A stretch of DNA of 64,000 nucleotides from Miniphocaeibacter halophilus. GTDB lineage: Bacteria > Bacillota > Clostridia > Tissierellales > Peptoniphilaceae. Position 1 is the stretch's first letter, and the number at the start of each line of letters is the position of its first letter. The translations under genes and the position numbers were made by a program. The stretch is taken from the NCBI RefSeq assembly GCF_016458825.1, contig NZ_CP066744.1:315001-379000 (forward strand), given 5' to 3'. A model generated the notes under the pieces. The model worked only from the letters and a program-made list of their open reading frames with translations, did not search any database and was not told the DNA's origin. Shown here piece after piece: positions 1 through 9,122 of the stretch.

Positions 1-1066
1 TAGGAATATTTTCTTGAATTATTTTTATGTTTTTTCCCAGTGCTAATTTTCTACTACTTCTTATAATATCGTCAATTAAATCCGTTAAATATATTTCCGA
101 TATTTCTATTGAAAAATCCGGTGATTCTAATTTTGTTAAGTCAAGTAAATCTCCTACTAGCCTTTGTAGGGAGTTTACTTCTCCCAGCACTTGAGAATTA
201 TATTCTTGTAATTCCTCTACTGTTGGATTTTCCTTTATATTGAAATTTTCCAAGGTGCTTTTCATTACAGTTATTGGAGTTTTTAATTCATGAGCAATTT
301 GTGCCAAGAAATTTTTCCTATCATTTTCTAATTTTATAATATCCTCTGCTTCTTTTAAAAGAATTGGTCCTGTAAAAACCTTTGATAGATATATGGATAG
401 GAGTATTGCTATTAAAAGTCCAATTCCTAGTGATATAAGCAATGCTTTTGTCCCTTGTTTTACTGCGTCCTCTATTCCTGTTACCGGTGAGTGAAGAAGT
501 ACGACCTGGTTGTTGTCACTATTATTTGCTAATATAGGAACACCAACGGTAATTGTTTGCTCCCCTAAAATATCTGAAAAGACCTCACTTACTTCTACTT
601 TACCTGATAAGGCTTCTTTAATTATTTTTTCTGCATTTTCCGGTAAGTTTATTTCTGTGTCATATATATTTTCTTCTACTAGGTTATCTTCTTCATTGTT
701 TTCTGTATTCCTTCTATTCATTCTTCCTGTACCGTTAGCATTTTCGTGGGAATGGGTATTATTATGCATTTGGGAGTGGGATGTTATTACATTTAAGTTT
801 TCATCTACTACCCAAGCATCTGCACCGGCAATTGAATTTATAGACTTTAAATACATACCATAGCCACCCATTTGACCTTTCCCTAAGTCTAGGGTGCTAA
901 TATTTTCAGCTATGGTTTCCGCTCTTTCTATTAATAAGTTTTCCTGTAATTCTATTGTTTGATTTTTATATATTCCAAAGAAAATAAATCCAATTATTAA
1001 TGAAAATATAAGCAGTACTATACCAAAATATAAACTAAGTCTTTTTGCTGATACATTATTTTTCAT
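1..1066 (-). CDS. Sensor histidine kinase, 3' end cut by window edge
   Basis: Membrane sensor kinase that would phosphorylate the response regulator encoded just upstream. The frame is open from ATG (1064-1066) to the window edge, about 355 residues. A first membrane segment lies near residues 12-32, followed by an extracellular sensor region rich in His/Asn near 75-100, a second membrane segment near 190-212, and the H-box HELKTP with the phospho-acceptor His at residue 259. The catalytic ATPase domain lies beyond the window. The start overlaps the regulator's stop by 11 bases, so the two are translationally coupled. The signal sensed cannot be told from sequence. Confidence 0.9.
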   Translation of the reverse strand, partial: MKNNVSAKRLSLYFGIVLLIFSLIIGFIFFGIYKNQTIELQENLLIERAETIAENISTLDLGKGQMGGYGMYLKSINSIAGADAWVVDENLNVITSHSQMHNNTHSHENANGTGRMNRRNTENNEEDNLVEENIYDTEINLPENAEKIIKEALSGKVEVSEVFSDILGEQTITVGVPILANNSDNNQVVLLHSPVTGIEDAVKQGTKALLISLGIGLLIAILLSIYLSKVFTGPILLKEAEDIIKLENDRKNFLAQIAHELKTPITVMKSTLENFNIKENPTVEELQEYNSQVLGEVNSLQRLVGDLLDLTKLESPDFSIEISEIYLTDLIDDIIRSSRKLALGKNIKIIQENIP

Positions 1067-1742
1067 TTTTTTCTTCAAATTTGTACCCTACTCCTCTTAT
1101 AGTTTCAATATCCCAACTAGGATGGTCATACTTATTTAGCTTTGCTCTTAGCCTTTTAATATGACTGTCTATAGTTCTAGTATCGCCATAATAATCATAG
1201 CCCCAAAGGGAGTCTAAAAGATTATTCCTACTAAATACCTTGTTTTTATTACTTGCTAATGTCCAAAGAATTTCCGTTTCCTTTTTTGTTAAGGGAATAA
1301 CTTCTCCATTTAATTTTACTATATAGGAGTCTAAATCCATATACAGATTATCATATTCCAATATTTGACTTTTATCTTCTTCAAAGGAAATTCTTCTAAT
1401 TATGGCTTTTATTCTGGCAAGTATTTCCTCTAGGGAAAAAGGCTTTACTATATAGTCATCGGCTCCTATTTCTAAGCCCATTATTCTTTCAAAGTCCTCT
1501 CCTCTTGCCGTTACCATTATTACTGGCACCATGGAGGTTTTTCGAATTTCTCTACAAACTTCAAACCCATCTTTTTTTGGCATCATTATATCCAGTAATA
1601 TTAAGTCCGGATTTTCTTCTTCAAATACCTTTAAGGTTTCCTCTCCATCATAGGCGGATATAGTTTCAAAGCCGGCTTTTTCTAAATAACTTGCTAGATT
1701 TTCATTTATTTTTTTATTATCATCTGAAATTAAAATTTTCAT
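1056..1742 (-). CDS. OmpR/PhoB-family response regulator
   Basis: 228-residue DNA-binding regulator of the two-component system. The N-terminal receiver domain (about 1-115) has the acidic pair DD at 7-8, phospho-acceptor Asp51 in the LLDIMMP motif, and the conserved Lys in IVKPF. The C-terminal winged-helix domain (about 130-225) has the typical TKKE.EIL.L and TIDSHI.RLR segments and ends in GVGYKF. It is the first gene of a two-gene operon with the kinase. The ATG at 1742 follows a GGAG-like site. Targets are unknown. Confidence 0.95.
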   Translation of the reverse strand: MKILISDDNKKINENLASYLEKAGFETISAYDGEETLKVFEEENPDLILLDIMMPKKDGFEVCREIRKTSMVPVIMVTARGEDFERIMGLEIGADDYIVKPFSLEEILARIKAIIRRISFEEDKSQILEYDNLYMDLDSYIVKLNGEVIPLTKKETEILWTLASNKNKVFSRNNLLDSLWGYDYYGDTRTIDSHIKRLRAKLNKYDHPSWDIETIRGVGYKFEEKNEK

Positions 1743-1828
1743 TACAATCTCCTCTAAAAACTCTACTATATTACTTATACCTGTTTTCTATGTCTTTTAA
1801 ATGTTTTATTTGTTATTTATTTGTTTTT

Positions 1829-1876
1829 GTTTAGTGACTAAACAATATTGACTTATTGGTAAAAAAAGACTATACT
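1829..1876 (+). promoter_or_regulatory. Promoter and palindromic operator of the marR-smsCB operon
   Basis: A consensus-like promoter has -35 TTGACT (1848-1853), a 17-base spacer and -10 TATACT (1871-1876). Five bases upstream of the -35 lies a perfect 15-base palindrome, GTTTAGTGACTAAAC (1829-1843), the kind of site a dimeric MarR protein binds. Autoregulation by the next gene is inferred. The leader is only about 15 bases and contains AGGGAGG before the ATG at 1899. Confidence 0.75.
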
Positions 1877-1898
1877 CTTTTATTAGGGAGGAATATTT

Positions 1899-2393
1899 AT
1901 GTTGTGTGAAGTTATAAGTAAATATTTTAATAATTTAGATTCTTATTTAAATGATGAAAAATCACCAAGGGATTATGGTTCAGGGCAACTATTATACCAA
2001 TCTGAGATTAACTTCATAAATGCAATATATAATAATCCTGAATCAAATGCAATGGAGTTATCAAAAAAGTTAAATATAACTAGAGGCGCTGTTACACAAT
2101 ACGGAAACAAGTTAGAAGAAAAAGGTATTGTTTCAAGATATTTAAAAGAAGGAAATAAGAAGGAAAAATATTATAAATTAACGGATTTAGGTTATAAGGT
2201 AGTTTCAGGTTATATCCAATACCATAAAAATGCCAATAAGGAAATTTGTAATTATCTTTCCAGTTTAACACCGGAAGAAATTTCTATAATTACAGAGTTT
2301 TTAGATAGAATATCTGATTTACCTGTTACGAAATGTAATTTCGATTCTGGTAAATGTTATTTTGATAATGAATTACTAAAGGAGGTAATTTAA
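1899..2393 (+). CDS. MarR-like winged-helix regulator of the Fe-S assembly operon
   Basis: 164-residue transcription factor. The winged helix-turn-helix spans about residues 30-105 (AMELSKKLNITRGAVTQYGNKL is the recognition region). A C-terminal helical part (about 105-140) is followed by a Cys-containing tail with Cys at about 145 and 152 plus a Cys at residue 3 and one near 117. It heads the operon and its stop overlaps the SmsC start by one base (TAATG). By position it probably senses Fe-S or iron status, much as SufR or IscR do in other bacteria, but it is not a member of either family. Cofactor binding through the cysteines is inference. Confidence 0.8.
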   Translation: MLCEVISKYFNNLDSYLNDEKSPRDYGSGQLLYQSEINFINAIYNNPESNAMELSKKLNITRGAVTQYGNKLEEKGIVSRYLKEGNKKEKYYKLTDLGYKVVSGYIQYHKNANKEICNYLSSLTPEEISIITEFLDRISDLPVTKCNFDSGKCYFDNELLKEVI

Positions 2394-3121
2394 TGTTAGA
2401 ACTAAAAAACATTGGTTATAATGCCACTAATGAAGATGGTTCTATTAAGGAAATATTAAAAAATGTTAATCTAACTGTAGATACTGACAGTTTTGTTGTT
2501 ATAACAGGTCCAAATGGTAGTGGAAAATCCACCTTAGCTAAAATTATTATGGGTTTAGAAAAACCTACTACAGGACAAATTTTTCTTGATGGTAAAGATA
2601 TAACCAATTTAAATATAACTGATAGAGCAAATACAGGTGTTGGCTTTGCTTTTCAACAACCTGTTAGATTTAAAGGTTTAACCGTAAGGGATCTTTTAAG
2701 ATTTGCTTCCGGTAAAAACCTAAGTACCCATGAAGCTTGTGATTATTTATCTCAAGTAGGCTTATGTGCCATTAATTATGTAAACCGAGAATTAAATGAT
2801 AGTCTTTCTGGTGGAGAAATGAAAAGAATTGAAATTGCTATGCTAATGGCAAGACAGGTTAAACTTTCAATTTTTGATGAGCCGGAAGCAGGAATAGATT
2901 TGTGGAGCTTTAATAATTTAATAGAAGTTTTTAAAAAGTTAAAAGAAACTACTAAAGGCTCTATTATGATTATTTCCCATCAAGAAAGAATTCTTGATAT
3001 TGCTGACAAGGTTGTTGTTCTTGCAAATGGAACAATTACTGCTGAAGGTAGAAAAGATGAAATTTTACCTAGCCTATTAAGCACACAAGATATTTGTGAA
3101 TTATATGTAAAGGAGGTTTAA
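2393..3121 (+). CDS. sufC: SUF-type Fe-S cluster assembly ATPase (SufC/SmsC)
   Basis: 242-residue cytosolic ABC-type ATPase that pairs with the SufB-like scaffold to build Fe-S clusters. Walker A is GPNGSGKS near residues 39-46, the signature is LSGGEMKR near 140, and Walker B with the catalytic Glu is LSIFDEPEAGID near 160. There are no membrane segments. Length is normal for SufC. It sits between the regulator and the scaffold with a one-base overlap on one side and one base of spacing on the other. SufD, SufS and SufU are absent from the operon, as in the minimal two-gene systems (SufBC, also called SMS) of many anaerobes and archaea. Confidence 0.93.
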   Translation: MLELKNIGYNATNEDGSIKEILKNVNLTVDTDSFVVITGPNGSGKSTLAKIIMGLEKPTTGQIFLDGKDITNLNITDRANTGVGFAFQQPVRFKGLTVRDLLRFASGKNLSTHEACDYLSQVGLCAINYVNRELNDSLSGGEMKRIEIAMLMARQVKLSIFDEPEAGIDLWSFNNLIEVFKKLKETTKGSIMIISHQERILDIADKVVVLANGTITAEGRKDEILPSLLSTQDICELYVKEV

Positions 3122-3122
3122 T

Positions 3123-4040
3123 ATGAACGAAGTTAGAGAGCATATGTTAAATACTGTTGCAGATATGTCTGGTGAACCTACTGGTGCATATAATATAAGA
3201 GTAAACGGAAAAAGCGAAGGCAGAGCCAGTACTAAAAATATTCAAATAGAAAGCAGAGAAGATGGAAAGGGAATTAATATTTATGTAAAACCCGGAACAA
3301 AAAATGAATTTGCCCATATTCCTGTTGTTATTGACAATAGTGGACTAGTTGACATGGTTTACAACGATTTCTATATTGGTGACAACTGTGATATACAAAT
3401 TGTTGCAGGTTGCGGTATTCACAATGACGGTACCCATTTAACACAACATGACGGAATTCATACTTTTCATGTAGGCAAGAATTCTAAAGTTAAATATGTT
3501 GAAAAACACTATGGTGAAGGCGGTGGCAGTGGTGAAAATGTTCTAAACCCCGTAACTATTATTCACCTAGATGAGGGAAGTAACTTAGAAATGGAATCTG
3601 TTCAAATAGAAGGAGTTAATTCTACTAAAAGGGTTACAGAAGCTACTATTGCAGATGACGCTTCCTTAACAATAAAAGAAATAATAATGACCAGCGGTAC
3701 CCAATCAGCTACTACCGATTTTACAGTCGATTTAAACGGTGAAAATTCAAGTGTAGCACTTTCTTCCCGTTCTGTAGCGAAAGATAATTCAAAACAGTAT
3801 TTCTATTCTGTTATTAATGGAAATAACGCATGTACAGGACATTCTGAATGTGATGCTATAATAATGGACAATGCTATGGTTAAAGCTGTTCCTGACGTTA
3901 CTGCAAACCACGTTGATGCTTCCCTTATTCATGAAGCTGCTATAGGTAAAATAGCCGGTGCACAAATAAATAAATTATTAACTCTTGGAATGACAGAAGA
4001 AGAAGCTGAACAAGAAATAGTAAATGGTTTCTTAAGATAA
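3123..4040 (+). CDS. sufB: SufB/SufD-family Fe-S scaffold, short form (SmsB)
   Basis: 305-residue scaffold partner of the preceding ATPase. It has the right-handed beta-helix character of the family and the conserved C-terminal block HSECDAIIMDN...HEAAIGKI, ending in the GMTEEEAE helix. It is much shorter than E. coli SufB (about 495) or SufD (about 420), lacking an N-terminal extension, which matches the compact scaffold of minimal two-gene systems. A Cys lies in the ACTGHSECD segment. AAGGAGG lies just before the ATG. A strong terminator follows, so the operon is regulator-ATPase-scaffold only. The sulfur donor is not encoded here. Confidence 0.9.
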   Translation: MNEVREHMLNTVADMSGEPTGAYNIRVNGKSEGRASTKNIQIESREDGKGINIYVKPGTKNEFAHIPVVIDNSGLVDMVYNDFYIGDNCDIQIVAGCGIHNDGTHLTQHDGIHTFHVGKNSKVKYVEKHYGEGGGSGENVLNPVTIIHLDEGSNLEMESVQIEGVNSTKRVTEATIADDASLTIKEIIMTSGTQSATTDFTVDLNGENSSVALSSRSVAKDNSKQYFYSVINGNNACTGHSECDAIIMDNAMVKAVPDVTANHVDASLIHEAAIGKIAGAQINKLLTLGMTEEEAEQEIVNGFLR

Positions 4041-4064
4041 TAGAAAATAAAAAGAATTGAACTG

Positions 4065-4098
4065 AACCCCAAAATCCAAACAAGGATTTTGGGGTTTT
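4065..4098 (+). terminator. Rho-independent terminator of the smsCB operon
   Basis: A perfect stem (AACCCCAAAATCC with GGATTTTGGGGTT) around a 6-base loop is followed by a T-run, 25 bases after the SmsB stop. Confidence 0.9.
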
Positions 4099-4170
4099 AA
4101 ATATCAAAATAGATATAATATACATCTCATATATTGGTTAATTGTTTTCGTCATTAGCAGGCTACGTTTG

Positions 4171-4240
4171 CCAAATCATAGATTTGGACTTCGCTGCATC
4201 TGACCTACCTACAATTTGTTTCACAAATTGGGTTAGGTCA
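4171..4240. repeat. Copy R1 of a hairpin-rich intergenic repeat
   Basis: Two hairpins in a row: CCAAATC-ATA-GATTTGG (4171-4187), then an outer TGACCTA/TAGGTCA stem enclosing CAATTTGT-TTC-ACAAATTG (about 4201-4240). Positions 4181-4198 are identical over 18 bases to 21232-21249, and the whole unit resembles 35208-35276. It fills the gap between the convergent sufB and flavin reductase genes and runs to the latter's stop codon. Confidence 0.8.
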
Positions 4241-4915
4241 TCAATATCCAATCATCGTATCGGCTATTACTCTAGTTTTTTCTATATTATTTTCTTTAAG
4301 CTTATCTTTTATACTTTGAACCATACCCATTGTTCCGGAAATATAATAATAAGGTTCATTTCCATACTTTTCTATTATTCTATCTATTTCTTTACTTGTT
4401 TCTACTCTATTTTCTGTTGTATGTAGAATAAGTCTATTATTTTTTTCGGAAATTTCTTTAAGGTCATCTAAGTACATGTAATAATTTTTTGAAGAATACA
4501 CCAATTCCATCATATTGCCTATTTCATCTTCTAAAGATTTTAACAATCCTCTAACAGGAGTTATACCAATTCCACCGGCTACTAAAACCATTGGACACAT
4601 TTCTTCCTTTTTAACAAACATTCCCATAGGTCCTTCAATTGTTATTATATCTCCCGGTTTCTTTGATAGTAATTCCCTTTTAAAGTTACTAATATTTTCC
4701 CCTGTTCTTGTTCCTAACATAATAAAACCTTCTTCCGGTGCCGAAGCTATGGATAAGGTTCTTTTATCTTTTCCATTTATTTTACTTTCCGGCATTTTTA
4801 CAATAACAAACTGTCCGGCTTTCCAGCTAAATTCATCTAAAGGTTTTAATTTTATTGAATAATAATCCTCATTTGTATTTTCTATTGAAATAATTTCAGC
4901 TTTAATTCTTTTCAT
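4241..4915 (-). CDS. FAD/NAD(P)-binding oxidoreductase (ferredoxin reductase-like)
   Basis: 224-residue flavoprotein reductase. The N-terminal FAD-binding beta-barrel (about 1-100) carries the RTLSIAS motif in place of the usual RxYS, and the C-terminal NAD(P)-binding fold starts at LVAGGIGITPVRG (about 115-127) and ends with the YYISGTMGMV segment. There is no Fe-S or haem domain attached, so it must pass electrons to a separate partner that is not evident nearby. It is a single gene, convergent with smsB and divergent from the XRE gene. Family membership is clear; electron partner and substrate are unknown. Confidence 0.85.
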   Translation of the reverse strand: MKRIKAEIISIENTNEDYYSIKLKPLDEFSWKAGQFVIVKMPESKINGKDKRTLSIASAPEEGFIMLGTRTGENISNFKRELLSKKPGDIITIEGPMGMFVKKEEMCPMVLVAGGIGITPVRGLLKSLEDEIGNMMELVYSSKNYYMYLDDLKEISEKNNRLILHTTENRVETSKEIDRIIEKYGNEPYYYISGTMGMVQSIKDKLKENNIEKTRVIADTMIGY

Positions 4916-5116
4916 AATTTCCCCCTTGCTTATGATTTTAATAGTAATTATATCACAATTTATTTTACTAATTAGTATAAAGCTATGTTTTTATTATATA
5001 ATATATTCTAAAACCAACTCTATTATTTATAGACTTCCTTTGTTTTTAGCCATTCTACAAATCATAGGTAGGTTTTTGTAATACAGAAGTATATGATGTT
5101 TATAAGGAGAGATAAT

Positions 5117-5446
5117 ATGACAATTGGAAAAAATATAATGAATAAACGAAAGGAATTAGGACTTACGCAAAAAACATTAGCAGAGAACTTAAATGTTTCC
5201 GATAAGACTATTTCCAGTTGGGTAAATGAAAGGACTTATCCTGATATTGAAATGTTAATACAATTAAGCGATTATTTAAGTCTTTCCTTAGACGAACTTA
5301 TAAAGGAGGATATTGAAATGGTTAAAAACATTGACGAAAATGTTAAGGATGGAAAAAAATGGAAAAAATGGAATAAGCTTATTATAATAGCTTTTGTACT
5401 TTTACTTGTACTTTTATTTATTACTAGCCAGGTTAAGTTTGCTTAA
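5117..5446 (+). CDS. XRE-family regulator with C-terminal membrane anchor
   Basis: 109-residue protein starting at the ATG preceded by AAGGAGAG; an ATG 24 bases upstream lacks a site. The helix-turn-helix covers about residues 6-60 (TQKTLAENLNVSDKTISSWVNERTYPD). A charged linker (VKDGKKWKKWNK) precedes one membrane segment near 86-104. The architecture is shared with the gene at 40771-41190, including the LDxLxKxD..MVK linker, so the two are paralogous. Targets are unknown; anchored XRE proteins of this kind may sense membrane state, which is inference. Confidence 0.85.
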   Translation: MTIGKNIMNKRKELGLTQKTLAENLNVSDKTISSWVNERTYPDIEMLIQLSDYLSLSLDELIKEDIEMVKNIDENVKDGKKWKKWNKLIIIAFVLLLVLLFITSQVKFA

Positions 5447-5475
5447 TTTACCAATATAATAAAAACCATAATTAC

Positions 5476-5520
5476 AAAAAGGATATTGACAAACCATTTA
5501 GCTTATCTATATCCTTTTTA
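5476..5520. terminator. Bidirectional terminator
   Basis: AAAAAGGATAT and ATATCCTTTTT form a stem around a 22-base loop, with A-run and T-run at either end. It serves the XRE gene on the plus strand and the ABC exporter operon on the minus strand. Confidence 0.75.
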
Positions 5521-5530
5521 AATTCCCTTA

Positions 5531-7387
5531 TTAATCCAATTCCAAGGCTCCTGTATATAATTGATAATATGTTCCATGTTCTTTTATTAAGTCCTCATGG
5601 TCTCCTCTTTCAATTATTTTTCCATGTTCAAGTACCATTATTGCATTGGAATTTCTAATTGTTGAAAGTCTGTGGGCTATTACAAATACAGTTCTACCTA
5701 TCATAAGGCTGTCCATTCCCTTTTGAACTATTGCCTCTGTTCTGGTGTCTATACTGGATGTTGCTTCATCGAGTATTAGTACCGGTGGGTCAGCTACTGC
5801 CGCTCTTGCTATTGATAGTAGTTGTCTTTGTCCTTGTGACAATCCTTCTCCATTATCTGTAAGCATGGTGTTATAACCGTCAGGTAATAGATTAATAAAG
5901 AAATCTGCATTGGCCAGTTTTGCTGCCATACGAACTTCGTCGTCTGTTGCATCTAATCTACCATAACGAATATTTTCCATTATTGTTCCTGTAAAAAGAT
6001 TTGTATCTTGTAATACCATGCCTAATGAACGTCTTAAGTCATCTTTCTTTATATTTTTAATATCAATTCCATCATAGAGGATTTGTCCTTTTTGGATGTC
6101 ATAAAATCTGTTTATTAAATTTGTTATTGTAGTTTTTCCTGCTCCTGTTGAACCTACAAAGGCAATTTTTTGTCCCGGTTTGGCATAAAGATTTATGTCA
6201 TGAAGTATTGTCTTTTTACCATCATAACTAAAGGTTACATCTTTAAAACGCACATCGCCTTTTAGTTCTACATATTTAAATCCATCTTCTACAGGAACTT
6301 TCCAAGCCCATGCTCTAGTTCTACAATCAGCTTCTGTACAATCGCCATCTTTAATTTCAGCGTTGACCAATGTAACATTACCTTCATCAATTTCCGGTTC
6401 TATGTCTATTACATTGAAAATTCTTTCCGCTCCTGCTAATGCCATTATTATAAAATTAGCTTGGTTTGATATTCTTCCAAAAGGCATTGCAAAACTTCTT
6501 GTTAACTGTAAAAATGATGCTATTGTTCCAACGGTTATTGCACTAAAACCCGTTACTATTAAAATGGAACCGACAAATGCAGTTAAAACATATTGTATAA
6601 AACCAATATTGTTTACTACCGGCATCATTATATTTGCAAATCTATTTGCATTTGTTGCACTATGGCAAAGTCTGTCATTTAATTTTTCAAAGTCCTCTAC
6701 TGTGCTATTTTCATGGTTAAAAACCTTTATAACCTTTTGACCATTAATCATTTCTTCTATAAAACCATTTACATTTGCAATATCTGATTGTTGTCTAACA
6801 AAATATTTTCCACTTCTTGATGTAATTGCTTTTGCAGCAAACATCATTATTATTACCATAAATACTGCCAATATTGAAAGTGGTATGTTTATTATAACCA
6901 TTGCTATAAACACCGTTACTATTGTTATTAAGGATGACAAGGTATCCGGTATACTTTGGGTAATCATCTGTCTTAAAGCATCAACGTCATTTGTATAAAG
7001 TGACATTAAGTCCCCATGGCTATTTTTATCGAAGAAATCTATCGGTAGAGTTTGCATATGTTTAAAAAGGTCATCTCTAATTCTTTTTAAAACACCTTGC
7101 CCTATATTTACCATTAGTCTATTGTAGATATAGTTTGCTATTACCCCTGTATAATACAAGGTTCCCATTAAAATAATTGTTCTTATTAAATGTGAAAGGT
7201 CAGGATTTTGACTTCCAATTAAAGGTGTTATTACGTTATCTATAAGATACATAACAAATAAAGGTCCTACTAAGTAGGAAATTGAACTAATAAATATTGT
7301 TATTGCAACAACTACAGATTGTATCTTATATGTTCCAAATACATATTTTAATAATCTTTTCATTGTTTTCCCTCTATTATTGTTCAT
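5531..7387 (-). CDS. ABC exporter subunit, catalytic half of a heterodimer
   Basis: 618-residue half-transporter with an N-terminal six-helix exporter domain (about 20-310) and a C-terminal ATPase with Walker A GSTGAGKTT (about 400), signature LSQGQRQ (about 510) and Walker B LILDEATSSID with a normal catalytic Glu. A linker insertion of about 35 residues containing CTEADCR and AWAWK lies between the domains, as in one clostridial subfamily. The start is the ATG at 7387 preceded by AAGGAGG; it overlaps the partner's stop by 11 bases. Together with its partner it likely exports drugs or lipids (LmrCD/TM287-288 type). Confidence 0.9.
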   Translation of the reverse strand: MNNNRGKTMKRLLKYVFGTYKIQSVVVAITIFISSISYLVGPLFVMYLIDNVITPLIGSQNPDLSHLIRTIILMGTLYYTGVIANYIYNRLMVNIGQGVLKRIRDDLFKHMQTLPIDFFDKNSHGDLMSLYTNDVDALRQMITQSIPDTLSSLITIVTVFIAMVIINIPLSILAVFMVIIMMFAAKAITSRSGKYFVRQQSDIANVNGFIEEMINGQKVIKVFNHENSTVEDFEKLNDRLCHSATNANRFANIMMPVVNNIGFIQYVLTAFVGSILIVTGFSAITVGTIASFLQLTRSFAMPFGRISNQANFIIMALAGAERIFNVIDIEPEIDEGNVTLVNAEIKDGDCTEADCRTRAWAWKVPVEDGFKYVELKGDVRFKDVTFSYDGKKTILHDINLYAKPGQKIAFVGSTGAGKTTITNLINRFYDIQKGQILYDGIDIKNIKKDDLRRSLGMVLQDTNLFTGTIMENIRYGRLDATDDEVRMAAKLANADFFINLLPDGYNTMLTDNGEGLSQGQRQLLSIARAAVADPPVLILDEATSSIDTRTEAIVQKGMDSLMIGRTVFVIAHRLSTIRNSNAIMVLEHGKIIERGDHEDLIKEHGTYYQLYTGALELD

Positions 7388-9113
7388 CAAATAATCCTCC
7401 TTTCTGTTGTGAATTATATATTTCTTGATAAATTTTATTTGTTTTCATCAATTCTTCCGGTGAGCCAATTGCTACTATTTGTCCACGATCCAATATAATT
7501 ATTTTGTCGGAATCTTCAATAGAATGAATTCTTTGGGCTATTATTATTTTAGTAACATTAGGAATTTCTTCTCTAAAGGCCTTTCTAATCGAAGCATCGG
7601 TTTTTGTATCAACAGCTGAAGTTGAATCATCGAGAATTAATATTTTCGGATTTTTCAACAAGGCTCTTGCTATACAAACTCTTTGCCTTTGTCCACCTGA
7701 AAGATTTGTACCTCCTTGGTCTAATACTGTATTATAGCCATTTGCTAAACTCATAATAAAATCATGGGCCTGAGCTAATTTACAAGCATGGATTATTTCA
7801 TCATCTGTGGCATTTTTATTTCCCCATTTTAAATTTTCTTTTATAGTTCCGGAAAATAATACATTTTTTTGGAGTACCATAGCTACAGAATCCCTTAGAA
7901 CAGTTAGGTCATAATCCTTAACATTTTTACCGGCTATTTTCACCTCTCCTAAGGTTACGTCATATAATCTTGGAATTAGCTGAACTAATGTGGATTTACC
8001 AGTTCCTGTTCCACCAATTATTCCTACTGTTTCTCCAGATTCTATTTTAAAATTAATATCCCTTAAAGCCAGTTTATCTTTATCGTCAACATAACTAAAT
8101 CCAACATTTTCAAATATTATTTCACCGTTTTCTACTTGTTCTATTGGGTTTTCTCCATTAACTAGATTTGGATTTGTATTTAAAACTTCCGATATTCTTT
8201 CCATGGATGTTCTTGCAATAATTATCATTACAAATAACATTGAAAACATTACTAAACTATTTAATATTTGCCAAGCATATGTTATTAAACTCATAAGTTG
8301 ACCTGTTGTCATAGTTTCAGAAATAATTTGTGTTGAGCCAATCCATGAGATGAAAATTATTGCTGTAAATATTGAAAACTGAATAACCGGATTGTTGAAA
8401 ATAACTATTTTTTCAGCCTTTTTAAACAAATTAAATATTAAAAGTGACATTTTGTCGAATTTTTTTATTTCTTCATCTTCTCTTACAAATGATTTTACAA
8501 CTCTTATTCCGGAAACATTCTCCTGTACTACTTTGTTTAAATTATCATATTCATCAAAAACTTTTTCAAAAATCGGATGAGCTTTTAATATTATTAAAAA
8601 TAATATTATTCCTAAAAATGGAATAATAATCAAAAATATCATAGCCACATCAAAATTGATCCTTAAGGCCATAACCAAGGCAAATATTAGCATTAATGGT
8701 GACCTAACTACTGTTCTAACTAACATTTGATATGCATTTTGTATATTAGTGACATCTGTTGTTAGTCTTGTAATTAAGCCTGACGTAGAAAATTCATCAA
8801 TATTTTGGAAGGAAAAAGTTTGAATTTTTTTAAATATATCAAGTCTTAAGTTCTTTGCAAATCCTGCAGATGAACTTGCAGCAAATCTTCCTGCTAAAAC
8901 TCCTGAAATCAAGGATAATATTGCCATTATTATGAGAATTATTCCTATTTTTGTTATATAGGCCATATCTTGTTTAGCAAGTCCCTTGTCAATTATCCAT
9001 GCCATCATAAAAGGCATTAAAACTTCCAAAATAACCTCAAAGGAAACGAATAATGGTGCTAAAAAACTGTCCCTTTTATATTCCCTTACGGATTTTAAAA
9101 TATTTTTTAACAT
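7377..9113 (-). CDS. ABC exporter subunit, degenerate half of a heterodimer
   Basis: 578-residue half-transporter: membrane domain (about 15-310), Walker A GGTGTGKST, signature LSGGQRQR and Walker B LILDDSTSAVD. Asp replaces the catalytic Glu after Walker B, the mark of the non-hydrolysing site in heterodimeric exporters such as TM287/288. The ATG at 9113 is chosen because AGGAGG lies five bases upstream; a GTG two codons earlier is too close to that site. It sits between a MarR gene and the catalytic partner, with a gap of only nine bases after the MarR stop, so all three form one operon. Confidence 0.9.
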   Translation of the reverse strand: MLKNILKSVREYKRDSFLAPLFVSFEVILEVLMPFMMAWIIDKGLAKQDMAYITKIGIILIIMAILSLISGVLAGRFAASSSAGFAKNLRLDIFKKIQTFSFQNIDEFSTSGLITRLTTDVTNIQNAYQMLVRTVVRSPLMLIFALVMALRINFDVAMIFLIIIPFLGIILFLIILKAHPIFEKVFDEYDNLNKVVQENVSGIRVVKSFVREDEEIKKFDKMSLLIFNLFKKAEKIVIFNNPVIQFSIFTAIIFISWIGSTQIISETMTTGQLMSLITYAWQILNSLVMFSMLFVMIIIARTSMERISEVLNTNPNLVNGENPIEQVENGEIIFENVGFSYVDDKDKLALRDINFKIESGETVGIIGGTGTGKSTLVQLIPRLYDVTLGEVKIAGKNVKDYDLTVLRDSVAMVLQKNVLFSGTIKENLKWGNKNATDDEIIHACKLAQAHDFIMSLANGYNTVLDQGGTNLSGGQRQRVCIARALLKNPKILILDDSTSAVDTKTDASIRKAFREEIPNVTKIIIAQRIHSIEDSDKIIILDRGQIVAIGSPEELMKTNKIYQEIYNSQQKGGLFDEQ

Positions 9114-9122
9114 ACACACCTC

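Noticed and set aside
6265-6370. Linker insertion with CTEADCR and AWAWK in the ABC exporter as a novel domain
   Set aside because: Similar insertions occur in a known clostridial subfamily of heterodimeric exporters.
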